This document shows, piece after piece, positions 32,443 through 40,851 of a DNA stretch of 44,681 nucleotides. Origin of the DNA: an uncultured Clostridia bacterium. Its GTDB lineage: Bacteria; Bacillota; Clostridia; Oscillospirales; JAAYOS01. The first letter of the stretch is position 1, and each line of letters begins with the position of its first letter. The notes below the pieces were generated by a model. It worked only from the letters and a program-made list of their open reading frames with translations, was not told the origin of the DNA and did not search any database. The stretch lies in contig CANRJS010000015.1 in NCBI GenBank assembly GCA_947631015.1, positions 1 to 44,681 of the forward strand, read 5' to 3'. A program made the position numbers and the translations under genes.

Positions 32443-33360
32443 TCAGGCGCGGACGTGCCGCCCTCTCCGGCAGGCCAGTCCCCACACGAGCAGCGCCGCT
32501 ATCGCGGCAAACACCGCCGTCATCGGCACCAGCGCCAGACGCTCGAGCGACGTGAGCTCCGCCGCCTCGGTCTCCGCGCCCGCAGAAAGCAGGAGCGCGA
32601 GCGCCGAGAGACCGTTGTAGCCTATGTGCATCGCTATCGACGCGCCCGCGCCGCACCACACGAAAACGAGGCCGAGCAGCAGTCCCGTGGGCAGGACGTA
32701 GAGCATCTGGAGCGGCTCTATGTGTACGAGCGCGAACACCGCTCCGGTGATGAGCACCGCCGCCCACGCTGGGTAGGCTCTGCGGAGCGAGCGCATCGGC
32801 ATACAGCGGAAGGCTATCTCCTCCGTCACCGGCACGAGCAGCGCGACGCAGAATATCATCAGCGGAGACGTGTCGGAAAGCGCTTCCCCTACCCCCTCGT
32901 TGTAGCTGTCAAGCATCTCCTGCGGTATCGGCAGAAGCTCCATAAGGAAGCTCGTCACGAGATTCATGGCGACGCCGAGGAACAGCGCCAGTATGACTGC
33001 GAGTATGTCCGGCCGGCCAAACCCCATGTCGCGGAATATTTTCCCGTGGCAGAGCTTCACCCCGACGAGAGCGCTCACTATGGTGAGCGCGCAGTACACC
33101 GTCATGATGACCGGCAGCATCCCGCTCATGCTCTCCACCGCCTGCGCCTGCACGGCGCCCACGTCCCCGCCGTTTACAAGCGCGAGCGAGAACGTCTGCG
33201 CAAACATCACGACAAACGTGACCACTACCTCCGCGACCAGGTACACCGCCGGAAAAATCAGCGCGAGCAGCAGAGCGATTATTTTGCTTGGACGCTTCGG
33301 CGCGGGCGGCTCCATGCCGCCGTAATACCGAATGTTTTCGCCGGAACCACGTTCATCCAT
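32443..33360 (-). CDS. CPBP-family intramembrane metalloprotease
   Basis: 305 residues, about eight membrane segments. The Rce1/CPBP motifs are seen: EE in LVPVTEEIAFRCMPMRSLRR near residue 185, ALVHIEPLQMLYVLPTGLLLG near 215, and MHIGYNGLSAL near 245, which together bring Glu and His residues to a metal. Family members cleave prenylated or peptide substrates in the membrane, or act in bacteriocin immunity; substrate here unknown. GGAGGGG lies before the ATG and the exoprotein gene ends 23 bases upstream, so they probably share a transcript. Confidence 0.9.
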   Translation of the reverse strand: MDERGSGENIRYYGGMEPPAPKRPSKIIALLLALIFPAVYLVAEVVVTFVVMFAQTFSLALVNGGDVGAVQAQAVESMSGMLPVIMTVYCALTIVSALVGVKLCHGKIFRDMGFGRPDILAVILALFLGVAMNLVTSFLMELLPIPQEMLDSYNEGVGEALSDTSPLMIFCVALLVPVTEEIAFRCMPMRSLRRAYPAWAAVLITGAVFALVHIEPLQMLYVLPTGLLLGLVFVWCGAGASIAMHIGYNGLSALALLLSAGAETEAAELTSLERLALVPMTAVFAAIAALLVWGLACRRGRHVRA

Positions 33361-33383
33361 ATCGGTTTCCCCTCCTGTCGATT

Positions 33384-35390
33384 CTATTCAAGTCCGTAAT
33401 AGCTTGCGGCGCGCGCTATATCCGCGCGGAACGTCTCCGCCGGAAGTACGGCCGCATAGCCCGCCTCCCCGCTCGACGCCCAGACCAGCCCGACAAGCTC
33501 CCCGTCCCGGGAGTACGCGCCCGAGCCGGAGGCTCCCGGCGCGAGCGGTATATCCGTCAGCACCGACTCGCCCGCGTAGCCATCGAGCGTCACGCTGCCA
33601 GAGTGCGCCGTGCCGTCCGAGCCGTCGTAAATAACTATTCTGCCGTCGAGCGCGGGCGCGGCGGCTGAGAGCCGCGCGGCGCGGTTTATGCTCGCCGACA
33701 CCTTCAGTATGGCGTAGTCGTGCTCCCCGGATACGCAGTACACCTCCGCCGGGACGCTCCTTCCGCCCGGAAGCGTGACCGCTATCGCGAGCGCGTCCCG
33801 CGCGACGTGTGCGTTCGTCACGATGAGCCCGCCCCTGTGGACGGCGACCCCGCAGGCGGAGCCTATGCCGTTCTTCAGCGTCACTCTTATCGAGACGCTC
33901 TCGCCCGCAAATTTCTCGAGCGCGTCCGGCGTAAGCTCGAACGCCGCCCCGCTTCCGCGTATGGCGACAAGGCGCTCGTTTGCAATATACTCCACGTCCG
34001 CGCCGAGCGCGGTCATAACAAAGCGGAGCGGTACAAGCGTCCGTGCGGACACTATTTCCGCCGGGACGTCCAGCGTTGCCGCCCTGCCGTTTACGACGGC
34101 GGCGGTGCTGCCGATGGTCACCGAGACGCTTCTGCCTCCGAGCACGGCGGACGCTGTTCTCGCCGCGCCGTCCCACGACACCTCCGCGCCAAGCCCCTCG
34201 AATATCGCCCGCATCGGCACGAGCAGTCGTCCCGAGCGGTTCACCGGCTCAACGTCGAACGTGAGCTTCTTCCCGTCGAGCAGGACGCGGTACGTCCCGG
34301 AGGAGCGCTGCGGAAGCTCGTAGGAGCCGCTTCCCACCCGCATGAACGTGTCATAGTCGAGGCGGTCGGTCCCGCTGCCGAGCTGACAGCAGACGTTCGA
34401 GCCCGCCGCCCAGCGCTCGCCGTTCGTCTTGACGGCGGCGATAAAGCTGCCGCCTATCGCGCAGGACGCGACGTCGTGCAGCGCCTCGCTCGGCGCGGCC
34501 GCAGTCCCGGTGCCTATGCCGAGCTCGCCGGAGCTCCCGGTCCCCCATGTGTAGAGCGTGCCGGACGTGCTCACAGCGGCGAAGCGCCCGCTGTTTGCCG
34601 TGACGGATGCCATACCGGAGCGCAGCAGAGAGGCGCGTCCGTCGCGGTAGAGGTACAGCCCTCCCGCACGGGTGATATACAGTATCTCGCCGGAGGTGGC
34701 GGCGGCCGTCGCGACGCCGTGCGCTATCGAAGTCTCCTTCGCGCGTCCGTCCCCGACGCCGCCGGGGACGGCACTGCCGAGGGCGGAGAGCTCCCCGTCC
34801 CGCAGCAGCAGGGTAGTCGCGCCGCCGCAGAACACCGCGTCGACCTTCTCCGCCACGGCGCGCGGGACACTTCCTAGCCGCCTTCCGTCCGGATACTCCC
34901 AGGACGCGTTGCCCCACGCGTAGAGGACGCCGTCCTCCGTGAGGGCATACGCGCGGTTCAGCGCGGCGGCCACCTGCTTCACTCCGCCCATGACAAACAC
35001 CGGCGAGCTCGACTGTTCGCTCTTTCCGTTGCCGAGCTGACCCTGTTCGCCGTTGCCCCACGCGTACAGGTCGCCGGAGGCGGTCACGGCGTAGGAACTC
35101 CACTGTCCGGCGGCGATGCCCGCCGTACCGCGCATAACAAGGCGAGGCTCGGCATACGAGACGTTCGTCCCGATGCCGAGCTGACCGTAGCGGTTGTCGC
35201 CCCACGCGTAGACCTCGCCCGAGCCGTTCAGTTCGAGCGTGTGATAGCGTCCCGCGGCAAGGACGCAGGACGCGTCCTCCGCAAGCGCGGCGGCGGAAAG
35301 CTCCGCCGCCGCCGTGTTTACGGTACGAAGCGGCAGGAGAAGCGCGAGCGCCGCAAGCGTAGCCGTAAGGCGGCGAAACGCCGTGCGCAT
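33384..35390 (-). CDS. Exported RCC1-repeat / copper-amine-oxidase-N-like / trypsin-like protease protein
   Basis: 668 residues in four parts. (1) Signal peptide, residues 1-29, ending TAAAE. (2) RCC1-type beta-propeller, about 45-350, with repeats such as VYAWGDNRYGQLGIG, LYAWGNGEQGQLGNG and LYTWGTGSSGELGIG. (3) A segment with two copies of LVP-R pattern (LLVPMRAIFEGLGAEVSWD near 390, TLVPLRFVMTALGADVEY near 452), as in the copper amine oxidase N-terminal-like domain, usually a wall-associated module. (4) Trypsin-fold protease with GLIVTNAHVA (His528), HDYAILKV (Asp558) and APGASGSGA (Ser621), a full triad. No PDZ domain. GGAGGTGAG precedes the ATG. Likely surface-located; substrate unknown. 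Confidence 0.88.
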   Translation of the reverse strand: MRTAFRRLTATLAALALLLPLRTVNTAAAELSAAALAEDASCVLAAGRYHTLELNGSGEVYAWGDNRYGQLGIGTNVSYAEPRLVMRGTAGIAAGQWSSYAVTASGDLYAWGNGEQGQLGNGKSEQSSSPVFVMGGVKQVAAALNRAYALTEDGVLYAWGNASWEYPDGRRLGSVPRAVAEKVDAVFCGGATTLLLRDGELSALGSAVPGGVGDGRAKETSIAHGVATAAATSGEILYITRAGGLYLYRDGRASLLRSGMASVTANSGRFAAVSTSGTLYTWGTGSSGELGIGTGTAAAPSEALHDVASCAIGGSFIAAVKTNGERWAAGSNVCCQLGSGTDRLDYDTFMRVGSGSYELPQRSSGTYRVLLDGKKLTFDVEPVNRSGRLLVPMRAIFEGLGAEVSWDGAARTASAVLGGRSVSVTIGSTAAVVNGRAATLDVPAEIVSARTLVPLRFVMTALGADVEYIANERLVAIRGSGAAFELTPDALEKFAGESVSIRVTLKNGIGSACGVAVHRGGLIVTNAHVARDALAIAVTLPGGRSVPAEVYCVSGEHDYAILKVSASINRAARLSAAAPALDGRIVIYDGSDGTAHSGSVTLDGYAGESVLTDIPLAPGASGSGAYSRDGELVGLVWASSGEAGYAAVLPAETFRADIARAASYYGLE

Positions 35391-35414
35391 AGTCTCACCT
35401 CCGCTTGAAATATA

Positions 35415-35458
35415 CCCCGCACGGCTCCATGCCTCACGGCGGAGCCGCGTCCGAGGGG
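35415..35458 (-). terminator. Possible weak terminator between pgi and the RCC1 exoprotein
   Basis: CGGCTCC/GGAGCCG stem (35422-35428 with 35441-35447) within a longer ACCCC...GGGGT pairing, just after the pgi stop. No clear T run, so read-through into the exoprotein gene is likely. Confidence 0.4.
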
Positions 35459-35470
35459 TTTCACACTATC

Positions 35471-36799
35471 TTACAGGCGCTTTGCGAGCTCCGCGCCGAG
35501 TTCTTCGTAGCCCGGCTTGCCGAGCAGCGCGAACATGTTCTTCTTGTACGCCTCGACGCCCGGCTGGTTGAACGGATTCACGCCGAGGGTGTAGCCCGAG
35601 ATGCCGCAGGCAAGCTCGAAGAAGTACACGAGCTCGCCGTAGTTGTGCTCGTCGAGCTTATCCATCGTGACGAGGATGTTCGGCACGCCGCCGTCGACAT
35701 GTGCGAGCGCGACGCCGCGCCGCGCCTGCTCGTTGACGTAGTGCAGGTCGCGTCCGGCGATGTAGTTCAGTCCGTCTACGTTCTCCTCGGTGGCCTCTAT
35801 CGTGACGTTTCCGTTCGGGTGCTCCATCTTCACGACGGTCTCGAAGATGTTTCTCATTCCCTCCTGGATGTACTGACCCATCGAGTGGAGGTCGGCCGTG
35901 AAGTCACAGCTTGCCGGGAATATGCCCTTGCCGTCCTTGCCCTCGCTCTCGCCGTAGAGCTGCTTCCACCACTCCGCCATGAAGCGGAAGGCGGGCTCGT
36001 AGCAGGCAAGGATCTCGGTGGTCTTGCCCGCGCGGTAGAGCGCGTTGCGCGCGGCGGCATACTGCCAGACGGGGTTTGCAAACGACTTCTCGGAGAACTC
36101 CGCCATGGCGCTGTACGCGCCCTGCATGACGGCGTCGATGTCTATCCCGGCGGCGGCCATCGGCAGCAGGCCGACGGCGGAGAGGACGGAGAAGCGTCCG
36201 CCGATGTTGTCCGGCACGACGAAGGTTTCATATCCCTCGACGGTCGCGAGGTTCTTGAGAGCGCCCTTCGCGGCGTCGGTCGTGGCGTAGATGCGGCCCT
36301 TTGCGCCCTCCTTGCCGTACTTCTTCTCTATGAGCGCCTTGAAGATGCGGAAGGCGATGGCGGGCTCGGTGGTCGTGCCCGACTTCGAGATGACGTTTAT
36401 CGAGAAGTCGCGGTCGCCGATGAGCTCCACTATCTCCTCCGTCGCGGCGGCGGAGATGTTGTTGCCGGCAAAGAAGATGTCCGGCGTGTTCTTTTTCTTG
36501 AGGTTATAGTTCGGGCTCTTGAGGAACTCTATCGCGGCGCGCGCGCCGAGGTAGCTTCCGCCGATACCGATGACGACGAGCGCCTGCGAGTCGCTCTTTA
36601 TCTTCTCGGCGGCCTTCTTTATGCGCGCGAACTCCTCGCGGTCGTAGTTCTCGGGCAGACGGAGCCAGCCAAGGAAGTCGCTTCCCGCGCCGGTGCCGGC
36701 CTCGAGGGCCTCGTGCGCGGCCTTCAGCTCCGCCGAAAGCGCCTCGACGTTCTCTTTGCTCACAAACGGGAACACGTTGGATATGTCGGTTCTTATCAT
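35471..36799 (-). CDS. pgi: Glucose-6-phosphate isomerase
   Basis: 442 residues from ATG 36799 (GGGGAGG upstream); 47 further in-frame codons cross the leader and are excluded. Interconverts glucose 6-phosphate and fructose 6-phosphate. Seen: [19 protein letters not shown] near residue 75, the sugar-phosphate site [16 protein letters not shown] near 133, [17 protein letters not shown] near 193, [12 protein letters not shown] near 305 and the C-terminal [19 protein letters not shown] with the catalytic Lys. Length matches the Firmicute short form. It has its own promoter. Confidence 0.97.
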   Translation of the reverse strand: MIRTDISNVFPFVSKENVEALSAELKAAHEALEAGTGAGSDFLGWLRLPENYDREEFARIKKAAEKIKSDSQALVVIGIGGSYLGARAAIEFLKSPNYNLKKKNTPDIFFAGNNISAAATEEIVELIGDRDFSINVISKSGTTTEPAIAFRIFKALIEKKYGKEGAKGRIYATTDAAKGALKNLATVEGYETFVVPDNIGGRFSVLSAVGLLPMAAAGIDIDAVMQGAYSAMAEFSEKSFANPVWQYAAARNALYRAGKTTEILACYEPAFRFMAEWWKQLYGESEGKDGKGIFPASCDFTADLHSMGQYIQEGMRNIFETVVKMEHPNGNVTIEATEENVDGLNYIAGRDLHYVNEQARRGVALAHVDGGVPNILVTMDKLDEHNYGELVYFFELACGISGYTLGVNPFNQPGVEAYKKNMFALLGKPGYEELGAELAKRL

Positions 36800-36908
36800 G
36801 TTTTTATCCTCCCCTGAAAGTCGACTGCGAAGGTGCCTTTTTTGAATTGAGAGACGCACGGATTTCCCCGGGCGTTCTTTTCGCAATCGCTTTATTTTCG
36901 GTAATATT

Positions 36909-36937
36909 ATTGTAGCCCAAATCGTGCCAAATTGCAA
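36909..36937 (-). promoter_or_regulatory. pgi promoter
   Basis: Minus strand TTGCAA (36937-36932), 17-base spacer, TACAAT (36914-36909), with a leader of about 100 bases to the ATG. Confidence 0.7.
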
Positions 36938-36962
36938 CATGAAAATATCATTTGGAAACTGA

Positions 36963-37015
36963 CCGGCAGGGCTCCCAAACGGCGCTTTGCGCCGACATCC
37001 GATGCGCGATTTCCC
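36963..37015. repeat. Fragment of the mosaic hairpin repeat
   Basis: CCGGCAGGGCTCCCAAACGG with CGGCGCTTTGCGCCG (36980-36994) matches the linker plus inner stem of hairpin 3 of the other copies; GACATCCGATGCGCGATTTC follows. It lies in the 100-base gap between the pgi promoter and the DUF1294-type gene and looks like a truncated remnant. Confidence 0.65.
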
Positions 37016-37039
37016 ACCGCAGAGATTTCTTTCAAAGAA

Positions 37040-37336
37040 TCATATAAGCCAGATTACAGCCAATACAAGTTCCGCGAGCGCCAGCGCCCACACCGACGCC
37101 ATAAGGTATCCCTTGCGTATCTTGTGGTGCGCGGCGTAGAATCCGACGAGCACCCCGACGCCTCCGAGCGTCGCGGCAAAGAACACGAACCTCCGCTCGG
37201 GCACGCGGCGCTCGTGCCGTATCGCCGCGCGCTTGTCAAGGAGCGTCACCGTAAGCGACACGATGTTCCATATAACAACGGCAATAGCGAACGCCGCGGC
37301 TGTCGGGACACCCGTCGAAAGAAAGCTCTCCGGCAT
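37040..37336 (-). CDS. DUF1294-type small membrane protein
   Basis: 98 residues with three membrane segments (about 12-33, 47-65 and 76-96). The conserved pattern of the family is visible: LLDKRAAIRHERRVPERRF, then a glycine-rich GGVGVLVGFY segment and HHKIRKGYL. Function of the family is unknown. It starts 3 bases after the mtaB stop and is likely translated with it. A repeat fragment lies just past its stop. Confidence 0.8.
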   Translation of the reverse strand: MPESFLSTGVPTAAAFAIAVVIWNIVSLTVTLLDKRAAIRHERRVPERRFVFFAATLGGVGVLVGFYAAHHKIRKGYLMASVWALALAELVLAVIWLI

Positions 37337-37339
37337 ACG

Positions 37340-38629
37340 CTACACCGTCCGCCCGCGCGCGGGCAGGACATGTCCCTCGAGCGCGCCGTCCTCGCGGACG
37401 CCGGTTATCTTCACCGGGAGTATCTTTCCGTGCTCGCCGTGCGCCGCGACCTCGAGGTAGTTTTCGCTGTGGCCGCGCTCTCCGCCGCGCTCGAACAGGA
37501 CCTCGAGCGTCCGTCCGACCTGCCGCTCGAGGTACGCGCGGCGGCATATCCGGGCGCATTCCGCCGCCTCCTGCGCGCGCCGCGCTTTCACGCCGTTCGT
37601 TATCCTCCCCGGCATCCGCGCCGCCGCCGTGCCCTCCCGCACGGAGTACGGGAATACATGCACCGCCGCAAACTCTATCCCGCGGAGGAAGGCAAGCGTC
37701 TCCTCGTGCTCCTCCTCGGTCTCGCCGGGAAATCCCACGATGAGGTCGGTCGTAAGCGCCGGGTCGAAGAAGCGGCTCCGCAGCTCCTCCGCGACTGCCG
37801 CAAATCCGTCCGGCGTGTACTTGCGTCCCATCCGCCGCAGCACGCCCGCGCTGCCGCTCTGGAGCGACAGGTGGAAGTGCGGGCAAAGATTCGGTATCTC
37901 CGCAAGCCGCCGCACCGTCTCGCGGTCAAGGCGGCTCGGCTCGAGCGAGCCGAGGCGTATCCTCGCGGGACCCGCCGCGCGTGCGGCGGTCTCCACGAGC
38001 GCGGCGAAGTCCGCGCCGATGTCCTCTCCGTAGCTCGACACCTCTATGCCGGTGACGACTATCTCGCGGTATCCCTCCTCCGCGAGGCGCGCGGCTTCGC
38101 GTGCGACGTCCTCAAGCGGAAGCGAGCGCACCGGTCCGCGCAGATAGGGTATGATGCAGTATGTGCAGTAGTTCCCGCAGCCGTCCTGCACCTTGAGGTA
38201 GGCGCGCGAGTGTCCGTCGAACGCGCCCGCCGGGAGCTGCTCTATCTCGCGGCGCGCGCTGGGATTGCCGACCGTGCCGGCGTATCCGGAGTTTCCCGCC
38301 GCAAGGCTCTCGATATACTCCACCACCGCACGCCGCTCCCCCGCGCCGCCGACGTAGTCCGCGCCGAGGGCTCGCGCCGCCTCCTCGTCCGCCTGGGCGG
38401 CGCACCCGCAGACGACTATCTTTGCCGACGGGTTAAGCTTCTTCGCGTGCCGCACCGCCTGACGGCTCTTTCGGGCGCTCTCTCCCGTGACGGCGCAGGT
38501 GTTTATGATGACAACGTCCGCCTCCTCCGGCGGCGCGGTGACGTGCCCCGCCGCGAGAAGGAGGTTTTCCATCGCCTGGGTCTCATATTGATTTACTTTG
38601 CATCCGAGCGTAACGAAAGCTGCTCTCAT
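37340..38629 (-). CDS. mtaB: tRNA t6A37 methylthiotransferase MtaB
   Basis: 429 residues from ATG 38629; the long in-frame extension upstream is outside the family. Adds a methylthio group to t6A at position 37 of tRNAs using a radical-SAM cluster. Seen: N-terminal MTTase domain FVTLGCKVNQYETQAM with Cys ligands in INTCAVTGE and VVCGCAAQ; radical-SAM Cys motif DGCGNYCTYCIIPYLRGP near residue 140; LSLQSGSAGVLRRMGRKYT near 275; IVGFPGETEEEHEETLAFL near 310; and a TRAM domain at the end (GRTLEVLFERGG). Upstream GGTAGG is a modest ribosome site. The membrane protein gene follows after 3 bases. Confidence 0.95.
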   Translation of the reverse strand: MRAAFVTLGCKVNQYETQAMENLLLAAGHVTAPPEEADVVIINTCAVTGESARKSRQAVRHAKKLNPSAKIVVCGCAAQADEEAARALGADYVGGAGERRAVVEYIESLAAGNSGYAGTVGNPSARREIEQLPAGAFDGHSRAYLKVQDGCGNYCTYCIIPYLRGPVRSLPLEDVAREAARLAEEGYREIVVTGIEVSSYGEDIGADFAALVETAARAAGPARIRLGSLEPSRLDRETVRRLAEIPNLCPHFHLSLQSGSAGVLRRMGRKYTPDGFAAVAEELRSRFFDPALTTDLIVGFPGETEEEHEETLAFLRGIEFAAVHVFPYSVREGTAAARMPGRITNGVKARRAQEAAECARICRRAYLERQVGRTLEVLFERGGERGHSENYLEVAAHGEHGKILPVKITGVREDGALEGHVLPARGRTV

Positions 38630-38722
38630 CCTACCGTCCCCCGTGCGGTCGTATGTCCCTCTTCGCTGCGAAAAGCCAGAAAAGCACAATATCAACGCCG
38701 AAAAGTTTGTGCGAAAGTGCGA

Positions 38723-38751
38723 TTGCAAATTCGTTTCGCCGCCGATATAAT
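38723..38751 (+). promoter_or_regulatory. Promoter of the HPr-like gene
   Basis: TTGCAA (38723-38728), 17-base spacer, TATAAT (38746-38751). The roughly 100-base leader includes GACGCC near 38782 and GGCGTC near 38824, which can pair. Confidence 0.75.
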
Positions 38752-38853
38752 ATGTGGTGTGAAGGGGAAGTGACAAAACGACGCCTGTTTTTTATCTGCT
38801 TCTGATTATATCATTTCGGAGCGGCGTCTTCAACACGAAAGGAGGATTTTCGC

Positions 38854-39093
38854 ATGACGGTCTTTACGGTTCTTCTGAGTTCCATAAACGATGTCAAAAG
38901 ATTCGTCTCGGCGGCTAACTCTCTGCCCTGCGATATCGACGTCATTTCCGGGCGCTACGTTATCGACGCGAAGTCGATAATGGGTATGTTCAGTTTGGAT
39001 CTCTCAAAGGCTGTGCGCGTCGAGCTGCACGGCACCGAGTCGGACGCGAGGCAGTTCCGCGGCATGATAGCCTCGAACGTCGTCGAGGGCTGA
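38854..39093 (+). CDS. HPr-like protein lacking the phospho-carrier histidine
   Basis: 79 residues. The centre reads DAKSIMGMFSLDLSKAVRVEL, closely matching the Ser46 region of HPr (KSIMGVMSLGI), with Ser41 as the likely HprK target. Where HPr has GIHARPA around His15, this protein reads SSINDVKRFVSAAN with no His. It therefore cannot carry phosphate from enzyme I but could be serine-phosphorylated, as Bacillus Crh is. Expected to act in the cytoplasm as a regulator rather than as a sugar-transport component. GAAAGGAGG lies 8 bases before the ATG; promoter and terminator flank it, so it is a single-gene unit. Confidence 0.85.
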   Translation: MTVFTVLLSSINDVKRFVSAANSLPCDIDVISGRYVIDAKSIMGMFSLDLSKAVRVELHGTESDARQFRGMIASNVVEG

Positions 39094-39137
39094 GGCTTCG
39101 CCCGCGCTTCTTTAAGTAAAAGCGAATAATTTTTCGG

Positions 39138-39178
39138 AAGCTCCACATCTTATTACCGGATGCGGAGCTTTTATTTTT
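39138..39178 (+). terminator. Terminator of the HPr-like gene
   Basis: AAGCTCC (39138-39144) pairs with GGAGCTT (39164-39170), extended by CATC/GATG, and is followed by TTATTTTTAC. Confidence 0.8.
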
Positions 39179-39221
39179 ACGGAAGAAGCGCGGGCATTGC
39201 CCGCCGAAAGGACGGAACAAG

Positions 39222-40367
39222 ATGAAGAAAACTGCGACCCTGCTCGTTTTGGCCCTGCTCGCGGGTCTGCTCCCGCTCTCGGGCGCGAGCGCGGAGGTGC
39301 CCGCCGCGCCGACGGTCTCCGCCGCGGCGGCGTGTCTGATGGAACGGGACACCGGGCGCGTGCTCTACGAGCAGAACGCGCACGAGGCTATGCCCCCCGC
39401 GTCGGTGACGAAGGTGATGAGCCTTCTTCTGATATGCGAGGCGCTGAACGACGGCCGCCTCACGCTTGACGGCACCGTGACCTGCTCGGAGCACGCGGCG
39501 TCGATGGGCGGCAGCCAGATCTACCTTGAGCCGGGCGAGGAGATGTCGGTCGAGGACATGCTGAAGTCGGTCGTGATGGGTTCCGCGAACGACGCCGTCG
39601 TCGCGCTCGCGGAGGCCGTCGCGGGCAGTGAGGATAGCTTCGTCGCGATGATGAACGCCCGCTCGAAGGAGCTCGGCATGAACGACTCGACCTGGAAGAA
39701 CGCCTGCGGCCTCGACGTCGAGGGGCACGTCACGAGCGCCTACGACATAGCCGTCATGAGCCGCGCGCTGCTCCTCGAGTACCCGGGCATAAAGAAGTAC
39801 ACGACGACCTGGATGGACAGCGTGCGCGGCGGCGAGTTCCAGCTTGCCAACACCAACAAGCTCGTCCGCAGCTACTCTGGCATAACCGGCCTCAAGACCG
39901 GCTACACCTCCACCGCCGGACACTGCCTCTCTGCGACGGCGGAGCGGGAGGGCATGGAGCTGATATGCGCCGTTCTGAAGGGGCCGAGCTCGTCGGAGCG
40001 GTTCGAGGCGGCGCGTCAGCTCCTCGACTACGGGTTTGCAAACTACGCCGTCGCCGACCTCACCGACGGCGCGGGCGCGATAGCGCCGGTGCCGGTCGAG
40101 ATGGGCCGCGCGGACACCGTCGCCGCCGCGCCGGAGGGCGGCGGACGGGTGCTCGTCGAGCGCGGCGAGCTCAGCTCGGTAACGCACGAGGTCTCCGTAG
40201 TCGAGTCTATCCCCGCGCCGGTGTCGGTTGGCGACGCGCTCGGCGAGGTGATAGTCCGCGCCGGCGACCGCGAGCTTGCGCGCATACCGATAGTCGCGAC
40301 CGAGTCCGTGGCGCGGCTCACCTTCGGGGACGTGTACACCGACCTGCTCCGAAAGCTGTTTTTTTGA
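39222..40367 (+). CDS. dacF: D-alanyl-D-alanine carboxypeptidase (DacF/PBP5 type)
   Basis: 381 residues. Signal peptide about 1-24 (MKKTATLLVLALLAGLLPLS, cut after GASA). The serine-peptidase S11 triad motifs are complete: SVTK (61-64), SAN (121-123) and KTG (225-227). Removes the terminal D-Ala from peptidoglycan pentapeptides outside the cell. A C-terminal beta-domain follows (about 285-370), ending TDLLRKLFF, which may be the membrane-contacting helix. Symbol by resemblance to the sporulation-associated DacF; dacA or dacB cannot be excluded. A 21-bp repeat hairpin begins 11 bases past the stop. Confidence 0.92.
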   Translation: MKKTATLLVLALLAGLLPLSGASAEVPAAPTVSAAAACLMERDTGRVLYEQNAHEAMPPASVTKVMSLLLICEALNDGRLTLDGTVTCSEHAASMGGSQIYLEPGEEMSVEDMLKSVVMGSANDAVVALAEAVAGSEDSFVAMMNARSKELGMNDSTWKNACGLDVEGHVTSAYDIAVMSRALLLEYPGIKKYTTTWMDSVRGGEFQLANTNKLVRSYSGITGLKTGYTSTAGHCLSATAEREGMELICAVLKGPSSSERFEAARQLLDYGFANYAVADLTDGAGAIAPVPVEMGRADTVAAAPEGGGRVLVERGELSSVTHEVSVVESIPAPVSVGDALGEVIVRAGDRELARIPIVATESVARLTFGDVYTDLLRKLFF

Positions 40368-40374
40368 GTAGTTG

Positions 40375-40790
40375 CGTTCGCGGGGAATAAGGAGTGGGCT
40401 TTGCCCACTCCTTATTCCCCGCGAGGCTGTCGGACAGAGTGGAGTTCTGCCGACGGCAAGCGCTCCGCTTCGCGCCTCGACGGCTTTGCCGTCTTCGACG
40501 CACGCTCCGCGTAGTACAAAGTCGGGACGTCGGCGCGAAGCGCCGTCCGCGCTGGTTCGCGCGGTTGATGTTGCCGCAGGCAACATCGCGGAGCCCCGAT
40601 TCATTCGGGGCGAGCATTTCAATCGGACGGGCTCCCAAACGGCGCAAAGCGCCGTTTGGGATTCTAATGCGCCCGGTAGACAATCGGATGCGGTATGAGT
40701 TTGAGGGCGCATTGTACACGCCGCCGCCGAAAATAATTTATATTTATTTCGCCGCTAACGCGACGAAACTCTGCGAGGCGTTTGAAAGGA
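40375..40790. repeat. Mosaic hairpin repeat after dacF
   Basis: In order: a perfect 21-bp terminal hairpin (40379-40399 with 40403-40423, loop TTT); module E (GCTGTCGG...CCGACGGC, 40424-40458); module C (about 40467-40515); GGCGCGAAGCGCC; the full core with hairpin 1 GATGTTGCC/GGCAACATC (40567-40587), hairpin 2 CCCCGATTCATTCGGGG (40594-40610) and hairpin 3 with 12-bp arms CCCAAACGGCGC, loop AAA (40634-40660); a segment bounded by ATGCGCCC and GGGCGCAT; and an inverted module B. No gene. The first hairpin may terminate dacF. Confidence 0.87.
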
Positions 40791-40829
40791 AAACCCGAGG
40801 GAGCCGCTGATCGCGGCTCCCTCGGGTTT
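40791..40829. terminator. Terminator downstream of pyrE
   Basis: A perfect 17-bp stem (40791-40807 with 40813-40829), arm AAACCCGAGGGAGCCGC, loop TGATC. T-rich on both exits (TTTGCTTTATTTT on plus, TTTTCCTTTC on minus). It is 22 bases past the pyrE stop. Confidence 0.88.
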
Positions 40830-40851
40830 GCTTTATTTTGTGCGAACGGGT

